Under the pieces are notes generated by a model. That model saw nothing but the letters and a program-made list of their open reading frames with translations. It ran no database searches and was not told the origin of the DNA. The position numbers and the translations under genes were made by a program. Below are positions 1 through 6,301 of a stretch of 8,829 nt of DNA, piece after piece; position 1 is the first letter of the stretch, and each line of letters begins with the position of its first letter. The DNA comes from Thermoplasmata archaeon (lineage in GTDB: Archaea; Thermoplasmatota; SW-10-69-26): positions 1 through 8,829 of the forward strand of contig PWVY01000067.1 of NCBI GenBank assembly GCA_003561665.1, read 5' to 3'.

Positions 1-1
1 C

Positions 2-2266
2 CCCCAAACCACCGACGCCATCCACACCTACGACCCCAACACCGAAGACGCAAACCCCCTAAGCGAAACCCTCCCCCAAGGCATAAGCGGCGCCGCAGCC
101 ACCCCCCTAGGCGGGTACATCTACATCTTCGGCGGCTTCAACATCCAAGAACAAGGCGGCGAAGCCACCTTCAACTGGCAAGACACCATCCACCGCTTCG
201 ACCCCACCACCAACACCCTCACCACACTCGACGCCCGACTCCCCACCGGTCAAGCCCAAATGAGCACCATCAACACCGGCAACACGATCCTCCTCATCGG
301 CGGCATGGCGCAAACCACCGACGACAACCCCTGCCCCAACAACCAAGCCGCCTGCCCCACCGACACCATCCTCCGCTTCAACGGCGACACCATCGGCCAC
401 GTCAACAACCTCCCACAACCCACCCGATGGGGCACAACCGCCCACCACGACGATACCCTCTACCACCTCGGCGGATGCAAAGACGACTGCGGCCCCCTCC
501 ACGGCCAAAACCACATCACCACCATCGACCCCCACGACGGCGAAGCCGAGAACCTCCCCGTCCAACTCCCCGAACGCAACGGACGCCACAGCGCCCTCAT
601 CACCGACACCGGCAAAGCCCTCATCCCCGGCGGATGGAAAGCCACCCAGGACGGAAGCCTCGCCCACGACGCCATCCAACAAATCCAACTCGGACCCACA
701 ACCCCCTGGGCCCCCACCAACCTCAACCTCACCCCCCAAAACGACGCCACCCTCACCCTCCACTGGGACCCCCCCACCTACGACGGAAGCTCCCCCATCA
801 CCGAATACCAGATCCTCCGAGCCGAAAACCACCAAGCGCCCGAACCCCACGACACAACACCCAACCCACCCTACCACGACGAAGACATCCAACCCGGCAC
901 CACCTACCACTACCAAATCAAAGCCATCAACAACCAAGGCACCGGAACCGCCACAGAACGCATCACCCACACCCCCACCGCGACCCCCAGCGCGCCCGAT
1001 GTCACCGCCCGAGGCGGAGACGAAACCATCATCGTCCAATGGACACCCCCCCAAGAAACCGGCGGCGAGAACATCACGCAATACCGCCTCAAAGCCTACC
1101 CCGCCAACGCCGATAACACCACCTGCCCCCAAGCTTACTGCCGAACCCTCGACGCCGCCGACCGCTACTTCCAAATCAACCAACTCGAGGACGAACCCAT
1201 CCAAAACGGGCAAACCTACACCGTGAACGTCCAAGCCCAGAACACGAACGGATGGGGCCCTTACAGCGAGGCCACCACCGCAACCCCAAACCCCGCTCCA
1301 CCAGCACCAACCAACTTCCGCATTGACGACAAGGGCACCCACCAAGGCCACGCCCACGTCAACCTCACGTGGTCACCCAGCCAAAACGCCGACCACTACA
1401 CCGTCTACCGCGGCACAAGCCTCCCCACGCTGGAGCCTATCGGCGACACGGACACCCTCCGCTTCACCGATTACGAACCTCCCACCGGCGTGAACCTCGT
1501 CTACACCGTCACCGCTCACGTCGACGAGCGAGAAAGCCCTCCAAGCCAAGCCATCTACACGGTCCTTCCCAACCCTCCCTCGCCCGTGCGTGATCTGGAC
1601 CTTCGGGTGCAAGGAGACTCCGTGCTCATCACATGGGGCCCTCCAGGAGACATGGGTGGAGGAACACTCCTCGGGTACGATGTTGTCAAGACGCACGGCG
1701 TCATGGATCCCGAGTCGAGCGATGAGGACCCCGTGCGGGTTCCGGATACGGTCTTCAGAGATGAGGACGTGGATCGGAGCAACGCTGTCGTAGCGTATCA
1801 TGTGCGTGCGGTCACGACGGGTGGCGTAGGGGAGTGGGCGATGGAGCAGGTCCGCATGGAGGGCGTGGACAGCGGGACTCCCCCGAAGGCGGTGTTGAGC
1901 GCGTCACCGTCGAACCCGGTTCGTGGGGGAAGCGTGGCGTTCGATGCAAGCGGAAGCCAGGATGACGAGGGGATCGTCGCGTATCGGTTCTCGTTCGGGG
2001 ATGGAGCGGGTACGGGGTGGCAGTCGAGCCCGCGTTCGGTTCATGCGTACCATGAGGAGGGCGTGTTCGTTGCCGAAGTGGAGGTGCGGGATGTGGATGG
2101 GCGCGTTTCAGAGCCGGCTTCGGCCACGATCGGGGTGATGGGTGCCGAGGAGGACGTGGTGGAGGATGAGATCGTGGAGGAGGAGCCGGATCAGGCACCG
2201 TGGGGGGAGGGGGTTGTGGTTGTCGGGTTGGGTGGCGCGGCGTGGGTGAGGGCTAGAGGTCGTTGA
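2..2266 (+). CDS. Kelch/FN3/PKD multidomain extracellular protein, 5' partial
   Basis: The reading frame is open from the window edge, so the N-terminus and any signal peptide lie outside; 754 residues are visible. Residues 1-232 carry about four Kelch-type repeats, with hydrophobic-GG strands (YIYIFGGF, ILLIGGM, LYHLGG, ALIPGGW), each with a following strand such as TIHRFDPTTN. Four fibronectin type III domains follow at about 233-328, 330-433, 434-527 and 528-623, each with the LxWxPP or TWxP core and a late YxVxA/YxIKA strand. A PKD domain lies at about 626-712 (FDASGSQDDEG, FSFGDG, HAYHEEGVF). The tail is an acidic stalk, then a hydrophobic stretch (GVVVVGLGGAAWV) and RARGR. Three closely spaced Cys pairs suggest disulfides. 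By family this is a cell-surface adhesion or scaffold protein; its ligand is unknown. Codon and amino-acid use change sharply near residue 528. The 3' end overlaps glyS by 14 bp tail-to-tail. Confidence 0.9.
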   Translation, partial: PQTTDAIHTYDPNTEDANPLSETLPQGISGAAATPLGGYIYIFGGFNIQEQGGEATFNWQDTIHRFDPTTNTLTTLDARLPTGQAQMSTINTGNTILLIGGMAQTTDDNPCPNNQAACPTDTILRFNGDTIGHVNNLPQPTRWGTTAHHDDTLYHLGGCKDDCGPLHGQNHITTIDPHDGEAENLPVQLPERNGRHSALITDTGKALIPGGWKATQDGSLAHDAIQQIQLGPTTPWAPTNLNLTPQNDATLTLHWDPPTYDGSSPITEYQILRAENHQAPEPHDTTPNPPYHDEDIQPGTTYHYQIKAINNQGTGTATERITHTPTATPSAPDVTARGGDETIIVQWTPPQETGGENITQYRLKAYPANADNTTCPQAYCRTLDAADRYFQINQLEDEPIQNGQTYTVNVQAQNTNGWGPYSEATTATPNPAPPAPTNFRIDDKGTHQGHAHVNLTWSPSQNADHYTVYRGTSLPTLEPIGDTDTLRFTDYEPPTGVNLVYTVTAHVDERESPPSQAIYTVLPNPPSPVRDLDLRVQGDSVLITWGPPGDMGGGTLLGYDVVKTHGVMDPESSDEDPVRVPDTVFRDEDVDRSNAVVAYHVRAVTTGGVGEWAMEQVRMEGVDSGTPPKAVLSASPSNPVRGGSVAFDASGSQDDEGIVAYRFSFGDGAGTGWQSSPRSVHAYHEEGVFVAEVEVRDVDGRVSEPASATIGVMGAEEDVVEDEIVEEEPDQAPWGEGVVVVGLGGAAWVRARGR

Positions 2267-4223
2267 AGGTTGCTTGCCCGTTGAGGATGGGGAGGAGCTT
2301 GGTGGGGAGGTCGTTGGTGGGGGTGCGGGTTTGGTTTTGGGTGTCTCGGTCGCGGACGGTGACGGTGTCGTCTTCGAGGGTTTGGTGATCGATGGTGATG
2401 GCGAGGGGGGTGCCGATTTCGTCGAGGCGGGCGTAGCGTCGGCCGATGCTGCCGCCGTCGTCGTATCGGGTGTGGATGCCGTGTTGTTTGAGAGTGGTTT
2501 CGATGGTTTGGGCTTTCTTTGGGAGGCCGTCTTTGCTGACGAGGGGGAGGATTCCGACTTGGATGGGGGCCATGCGGGGGGGGAGTTGGAGGCGGTTGCG
2601 GTCTTCTGAGGGTTTCCAGGCGTGTTCGAGGATGGCGTAGAGGATGCGGTCGATGCCGTAGCTGGGTTCGATGACGTGGGGGAGGAAGGTTTCGCCGTGG
2701 ACGGTTTGTTCTTCGTCGATGATCTCGTACGCGTCCGGGGGGATTTCGATGGTTTCGTTGTTGAGGGTGAGGGTGAGGGGTTCGTCGTTGGGGATGGTTT
2801 CGGGGTCGAGGTTTTTGAGTTTCTCGGCGATCGTGCCGGCGTCTTTTTTGAAGGTGGGGCCGAGTGTGCCCATGTCGGGTTCGATGCGGGTGACGCGTTG
2901 GGTTTGGGGTTCGTCGTAGCGGCGGAAGGCTTCCATGCTGTCGTTGCTTTCTTTTTGGTGTTTTTCGAGGTCGTAGCAGCCTCGGTCTGCGATGCCGACG
3001 CATTCGACCCAGCCGTAGCGTTGGCTTTGGAACTCGGCGTCCCAGCAGTCGCTGGCGTAGTGGGCCATCTCGTCGCTTTCGTGTTGGCGGAAGCGTAAGC
3101 GGTCGGGGTGGATGCCGGCTTGTGTGAGGATTTGTTGGGTGCGGGCGATGTAGTAGGCGACTTGTTGGTTCTTGATGATGCCTTTCTCGACGGCGGTTTC
3201 GAGCGTGGTTTCGAGGGGGTCGTTGTCGGCGGGGACGAGGGGGACGTTCGTGGTTTTGATGGCGTCGAAGCGGGGGTGGGTTTTGTCGTTGGGGTCGACG
3301 AAGACTTCGGCTTCGGCTTGCCAGAATTCGCGGAGTCGGATGAGGCCTTGGCGGGGGCTGATCTCGTTGCGGTAGGCGCGGCCGATTTGCACGGCGCCGA
3401 AGGGGATCTTCTCGCGGTGGTATCGGTAAAGCCAGGGCATGTTGACGAAGAGGCCTTGCGCTGTTTCGGGGCGTAGGTATCCTGGGTCGCTGTCGCCGGG
3501 CCCGATGCGGGTGGCGAACATGAGGTTGAAGGGGGCCACGGTGGCTTCGCGGGGGAGCCCGTGGCCGCATTGTTGGCAGGTGATCTCGCCGGCGAGGATG
3601 ATGTCGTCGTGTCGTGTGTCGGTGATTTGGTAGGCGCAGGGGAGCAGGGTGAGGTCGAGGTGCGAGTGGGTTTCTTCGACGCCCGTGATGGGGGCTTGTT
3701 GGTTTTGGGTGGGGATGGCGAGGAGTTCGCGGATGGTGTCTTCGTCGGCTTCGGTCTCGACGGTGGCGCGGCCTTCGTCGAGGGTTTGCATGATGCGTTC
3801 GCGGGCCCAGATGAGGGCTTGGACGTCCTCGTCGGTTTCGGCGTCTTCGGTGAGGGTTTGGATGTTGTTTTCGAGTTCGTGGGCTAAGCGTTGGAACTCG
3901 TCTTCGAGCATGTGGTCGGCGCGTGTTCCGGTTCGGCATCCGGGGCATTCGACGAGCACGTCGTCGAATTGGTCGAGGTGTCCGCTGGCTTGGAAGACGG
4001 GTTCGGGCGCGATGGTGGGTGTGCTGACTTCGCCGAAGCCTTCCTGGATGACGTAGTGTTCGCGCCAGAGGTCTTCGAAGCGTCGTTTGAGGGCTTGCCC
4101 GAGGGGGCCATAATCGTAGAACCCGGCGGTTCCGCCGTAGAGTTCGTAGGCGGGTTGGATGAAGCCTCGGCGTTTGAGCATCGCCGTGAGTTCTTGGGCC
4201 TCCTGGGAGGGCGTGTTGCTCAT
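2253..4223 (-). CDS. glyS: Glycyl-tRNA synthetase, archaeal/eukaryal alpha-2 type
   Basis: This class II aminoacyl-tRNA synthetase charges tRNA-Gly with glycine in the cytoplasm. It has 656 residues and looks complete. The N-terminal catalytic core begins with RRGFIQPAYELYGG and YDYGPLG. Putative zinc ligands are CPGC at 93-96 and CQQC at 206-209. The glycine-specific GYLRPETAQG lies at 248-257, and motif 2 at about 285-300 (RNEISPRQG, then LREF). Motif 3 is EPSYGIDR at 519-526. The anticodon-binding domain covers about 550-656, starting PIQVGILPL. A predominantly acidic stretch at about 105-180 separates the two Cys pairs and looks like a lineage insertion. The ATG at 4223 is chosen because the conserved N-terminus follows directly and a TATA-like box lies at leaderless distance; no convincing Shine-Dalgarno is seen. 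The coding strand is extremely C/A-rich and G-poor, giving a T-, Q-, N- and P-rich protein. Confidence 0.97.
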   Translation of the reverse strand: MSNTPSQEAQELTAMLKRRGFIQPAYELYGGTAGFYDYGPLGQALKRRFEDLWREHYVIQEGFGEVSTPTIAPEPVFQASGHLDQFDDVLVECPGCRTGTRADHMLEDEFQRLAHELENNIQTLTEDAETDEDVQALIWARERIMQTLDEGRATVETEADEDTIRELLAIPTQNQQAPITGVEETHSHLDLTLLPCAYQITDTRHDDIILAGEITCQQCGHGLPREATVAPFNLMFATRIGPGDSDPGYLRPETAQGLFVNMPWLYRYHREKIPFGAVQIGRAYRNEISPRQGLIRLREFWQAEAEVFVDPNDKTHPRFDAIKTTNVPLVPADNDPLETTLETAVEKGIIKNQQVAYYIARTQQILTQAGIHPDRLRFRQHESDEMAHYASDCWDAEFQSQRYGWVECVGIADRGCYDLEKHQKESNDSMEAFRRYDEPQTQRVTRIEPDMGTLGPTFKKDAGTIAEKLKNLDPETIPNDEPLTLTLNNETIEIPPDAYEIIDEEQTVHGETFLPHVIEPSYGIDRILYAILEHAWKPSEDRNRLQLPPRMAPIQVGILPLVSKDGLPKKAQTIETTLKQHGIHTRYDDGGSIGRRYARLDEIGTPLAITIDHQTLEDDTVTVRDRDTQNQTRTPTNDLPTKLLPILNGQATFNDL

Positions 4224-4246
4224 CGTGGCCTTGGATGGGGGCCCGG

Positions 4247-4253
4247 TGAAAAA
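4247..4253 (-). promoter_or_regulatory. Candidate TATA-like box for glyS
   Basis: Read on the minus strand this is TTTTTCA, at -30 to -24 from the glyS ATG, in an otherwise very GC-rich intergenic stretch. Archaeal TATA boxes centre about 26-27 bp upstream of transcription start, so this would give a leaderless or nearly leaderless transcript, in line with the missing Shine-Dalgarno. It rests on position and composition only. Confidence 0.35.
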
Positions 4254-4265
4254 GCGTTGCGTAGG

Positions 4266-4276
4266 AGGCTTAGCCT
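4266..4276. repeat. Inverted repeat AGGCT-T-AGCCT upstream of glyS
   Basis: Perfect 5-bp arms flank one central base in the 75-bp gap between the ribbon-helix-helix gene and glyS, 43 bp upstream of the glyS ATG and just beyond the TATA-like box. The same half-site recurs in a second palindrome about 42 bp away. It could be an operator for the neighbouring regulator; short arms make chance possible. Confidence 0.35.
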
Positions 4277-4298
4277 GAGGGCTGGGGTCGAGAGGTGA

Positions 4299-4604
4299 TC
4301 ACGACCAGCCTCCGGAGGCTTTCCAGGAGTCATCGTCCGGGGGGTCGAAGATGCCGGTTTCTTCGAGATCGTCGAGGGCTTGGTAGCCTTCCTCGATGCG
4401 GCGTTGACGCTCTGTCTCTTCTTCAAGGAACGTGGAGAGGGCTCGACGGACAACCTCGGAGTGGGATGCGTCGTGTTCTTGGGTCCATTCGTCCATTCGA
4501 TGTGCAAGGTCCTCATCGATGCGGGCTTGCACAGCGACGCCCTGTCCGATCGTGCTCGAGAGGTTGCTCCATATCCGTCGGATTCGTGCTCCAAGCGGCC
4601 CCAT
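4299..4604 (-). CDS. Ribbon-helix-helix (CopG/Arc-type) DNA-binding protein
   Basis: This 101-residue protein carries a ribbon-helix-helix fold. There is a beta strand at about 25-30 (VQARID), helix A at about 31-43 (EDLAHRMDEWTQE), and helix B at about 48-63 (HSEVVRRALSTFLEEE). The C-terminus is charged and acidic and ends in two Trp-containing turns (DDDSWKASGGWS). Such proteins dimerise and bind short palindromic operators; many are antitoxins or self-regulators. No toxin partner (PIN, RelE, HicA) is adjacent, so I prefer an orphan regulator. The ATG at 4604 is chosen because a TATA-like box lies 21-29 bp upstream; a GTG at 4532 would start exactly at the DNA-binding strand and is a credible alternative that would remove residues 1-24. 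It lies 75 bp upstream of glyS on the same strand, with inverted repeats at its end and in the gap. Confidence 0.8.
   Translation of the reverse strand: MGPLGARIRRIWSNLSSTIGQGVAVQARIDEDLAHRMDEWTQEHDASHSEVVRRALSTFLEEETERQRRIEEGYQALDDLEETGIFDPPDDDSWKASGGWS
4307..4320. repeat. 14-bp perfect palindrome AGCCTCCGGAGGCT
   Basis: A perfect 14-bp palindrome inside the last codons of the ribbon-helix-helix gene. Its outer AGCCT/AGGCT half-sites match the inverted repeat at 4266-4276, and the two centres are about 42.5 bp apart, close to four helical turns. It also encodes part of the ASGGWS C-terminus, so the codons may explain it without a regulatory role. Confidence 0.4.
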
Positions 4605-4624
4605 ACGGTCCCGACGGCCTGATG

Positions 4625-4633
4625 TCTAATGAA
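4625..4633 (-). promoter_or_regulatory. Candidate TATA-like box for the ribbon-helix-helix gene
   Basis: Minus-strand TTCATTAGA at -29 to -21 from the ATG at 4604 is the most AT-rich stretch in the 74-bp gap after uspA. The spacing suits a leaderless archaeal transcript and suggests this gene has its own promoter rather than depending on read-through from uspA. Confidence 0.3.
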
Positions 4634-4678
4634 GGGACGGAAGGGGGTGTCCGAAACGATGGGGAAGGGCAAGCTGGC

Positions 4679-5134
4679 TTATTCTTCGTCGGGTTCGCGG
4701 ACGACGAGCACGGGTTTGTCGGCGTGGCGGATGACTTTCTCTGCGACGCTTCCCAGCAGGAGGTGTTCAAGCCCGCTTCGGCCGTGGGTGCCCATGATGA
4801 TGAGGTCGTAGTCTTTGCTTGCGGCGATGATCTCTTCGGCGGGGTTGCCTTCGCGCACGTGCACGTTGCAGTCTATGCCCGCTTGTTTGCAGGCTTCTTC
4901 GACCATGCCGAGGGCTTTCTCGCTTTCTTTGGCGAGCATGTCCTTGATCTGGCTCCATTCGATGTCGCCTGGGAAGGCGGCGTAGGCGCTGTTGTCGATG
5001 ACGTAGAGGCCCGTGACGTGCGCGTCCATGGCGCGTGCGAGTTGGACGCCTTTCTCGAGGGCTTGTTGGCTGGTTTTGGAGCCGTCGGTGGGGATCACGA
5101 GGCGTTGGTATGCGGGTTCTTCAGGGACGGGCAT
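4679..5134 (-). CDS. Universal stress protein, UspA family
   Basis: This is a 151-residue single-domain Usp protein, the usual length. It starts with the family's first strand and loop (YQRLVIPTDGSKTSQQAL, about 9-26). It has the ATP-binding signature G-2x-G-9x-G-S at G115, G118, G128 and S129, inside GTHGRSGLEHLLLGS, followed by the typical final strand KPVLVV. It should be a cytoplasmic, dimeric nucleotide-binding protein; its physiological target cannot be read from sequence. The frame is open upstream to 5200, but I chose the ATG at 5134 because a strong Shine-Dalgarno lies 6 nt before it and homology begins just after. The start overlaps the amidohydrolase 3' end by 14 bp, so the two are probably translationally coupled and share one mRNA. 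Confidence 0.95.
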   Translation of the reverse strand: MPVPEEPAYQRLVIPTDGSKTSQQALEKGVQLARAMDAHVTGLYVIDNSAYAAFPGDIEWSQIKDMLAKESEKALGMVEEACKQAGIDCNVHVREGNPAEEIIAASKDYDLIIMGTHGRSGLEHLLLGSVAEKVIRHADKPVLVVREPDEE

Positions 5135-6155
5135 GCGTGTTCCTCCTTGGGTTCGTGACGCGGGCGTGTTGTAAGGCGTCGTCGATGCCGTTCGCGTCAT
5201 CGAGGACGACCACGGGGGTTCCTTCTACGAGGCGGGTGGGGGAGGGGTTTAGGGGGTTCGTGGTCGCGGCTTCTAGCAAGGTGGTTGCTTCCACATGAGG
5301 GTATCGCGTGGCAAGCCATTGGGCTTCGTGCCAAATGTTCGCTTCGTGGAAGAGCGCGTTGTCGGTGCCAAGGCTGAGGGTGACGCCGGCATCGATGAGG
5401 GTCTCGAGGGGGGGCGTGTTGTCGAAGAGCGCGTTGGATCGTGGGCAAAGCACGAGGGGCGTGTCCTCGTCAGCGATTCGTTGGGCGTCGGCGGGCGTGA
5501 AGAAGGTTCCGTGCACGAGGAAGGTGGGGTCGAGGGCGAGCGCGGCGTCGAGGTCTTCGCGTTGGGGTTCGCTGATGTGGAGGGCGAGGGGTTTGTCGTG
5601 TTCGTGGCACCATTCGGCTTGGGCTTGCGTGGTTTCGTGGGGTTGGTCGTTGAGGCCGCTTACGCCGATGCCGTCGACGAGGTCAGTGAGTTTGGGGGCT
5701 TCATCGTGCCAGTTTTCGGGCGTGGTGGGGCGTCCGAGGATGGTGAGGTTCACGTGGGTTGCTTGTGCGGCTTGGTGCGCGGTTCTTGCGCCTTGAGGGC
5801 CGCCTTCGCGGAAGTCGATGGCGGTGTGGGCGCCGCTTCGTTGGACTTCGTGTAGGCCTTGTTGGAGGCTTTCGCGTTTCTCTTTGGGGGTGGCGTTTTG
5901 GAGGAAGCGGTGTTTGAGGCCGTTGGGGGGGGCGACGGTTTCTTCGAGCGTTAAGCCATGGGCTTGTCCGCGGAGGGCGTGATCGGCGAGGTGGGTGTGC
6001 GCGTTGATGGGTGCGGGGATGGCGAGCCCGGGTTGGTCGACGTCGTTGTGGGGGGTTTGTTCGATGTTGAGGATGCGGGCGTTGTCATCGATGATGAGCG
6101 TGCCTTCGCGGAGCCCTTGGGCGTCCCAGAGGCGCTGACCTACGAGGCGTGGCAC
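5121..6155 (-). CDS. COG0402-like amidohydrolase/deaminase, substrate unknown
   Basis: This 344-residue protein is a metal-dependent amidohydrolase of the cytosine deaminase/chlorohydrolase type. Metal ligands are readable in order: H53 and H55 (NAHTH), H193 in LALHISE with E196 as the likely proton-shuttle Glu, H215 (LVHGTFF), and D265 in SLGTDN. The PRSNALFDNTPPLETL block at about 238-253 is also typical, as is the short N-terminal beta-sandwich segment before PAPINAHTH. Members deaminate or hydrolyse purines, pyrimidines or adenosine derivatives. At 344 residues it is shorter than the 400-plus typical of SAH/MTA deaminases, so a substrate should not be assigned. The start is the GTG at 6155, giving MPRLVGQRLWDAQG; no Shine-Dalgarno precedes it. 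It is the first gene of a two-gene unit with the UspA gene, divergent from the oxidoreductase. The coding strand is C-rich, as in glyS. Confidence 0.9.
   Translation of the reverse strand: MPRLVGQRLWDAQGLREGTLIIDDNARILNIEQTPHNDVDQPGLAIPAPINAHTHLADHALRGQAHGLTLEETVAPPNGLKHRFLQNATPKEKRESLQQGLHEVQRSGAHTAIDFREGGPQGARTAHQAAQATHVNLTILGRPTTPENWHDEAPKLTDLVDGIGVSGLNDQPHETTQAQAEWCHEHDKPLALHISEPQREDLDAALALDPTFLVHGTFFTPADAQRIADEDTPLVLCPRSNALFDNTPPLETLIDAGVTLSLGTDNALFHEANIWHEAQWLATRYPHVEATTLLEAATTNPLNPSPTRLVEGTPVVVLDDANGIDDALQHARVTNPRRNTHARP
5141..5148 (-). promoter_or_regulatory. Shine-Dalgarno AAGGAGGA deciding the uspA start
   Basis: Minus-strand AAGGAGGA lies 6 nt before the ATG at 5134, inside the last codons of the amidohydrolase. 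It is one of the two best ribosome-binding sites in the window. It supports 5134 over the upstream start at 5200 and points to coupled translation within an operon. Confidence 0.85.
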
Positions 6156-6301
6156 GGTTGGGGCCTAACGGTTGGGGGTACATGGGCGTTTTCTTGGTGC
6201 CGGTTCTCGCTTTCGACATCCCTTGCGTGGTTGTTCCCTAGCATGCATGGGTTCCCGGTTGTTCTTGCCGTGCCCTGGGGGTGGTGGCGTTGGTGTCACC
6301 A
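6156..6301. promoter_or_regulatory. Divergent intergenic region between amidohydrolase and oxidoreductase genes
   Basis: This 146-bp gap must hold the promoters of two divergent genes, but I see no clear TATA box for either. Readable structure is limited to a direct repeat of GGTTGTTC at 6229-6236 and 6257-6264, flanking a GCATGCATG element near 6241. A GGTG at 6292-6295 could serve as a weak Shine-Dalgarno for the GTG at 6302. No RNA gene was recognised. Confidence 0.4.

Noticed and set aside
107..1357. 416-codon minus-strand frame antisense to the surface protein
   Set aside because: It translates to a G/V-rich low-complexity sequence with no recognisable domain, while the + frame has clear Kelch and FN3 domains. 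The missing stops follow from the C-rich + strand.
2191..3948. 585-codon minus-strand frame overlapping glyS
   Set aside because: It is an R/P/H-rich translation of the glyS coding strand in another frame, a composition artefact.
4224..4298. tRNA or structured RNA upstream of glyS (T-box-like)
   Set aside because: Only short inverted repeats are present, with no cloverleaf and no T-box sequence; T-boxes are bacterial.
4295..5158. 287-codon + strand frame across uspA and the ribbon-helix-helix gene
   Set aside because: It runs antisense to two well-supported genes and has no recognisable motif.
5135..5200. Longer N-terminus for the UspA protein
   Set aside because: The added 22 residues have no family match and lie within the amidohydrolase gene; the strong Shine-Dalgarno supports the start at 5134.
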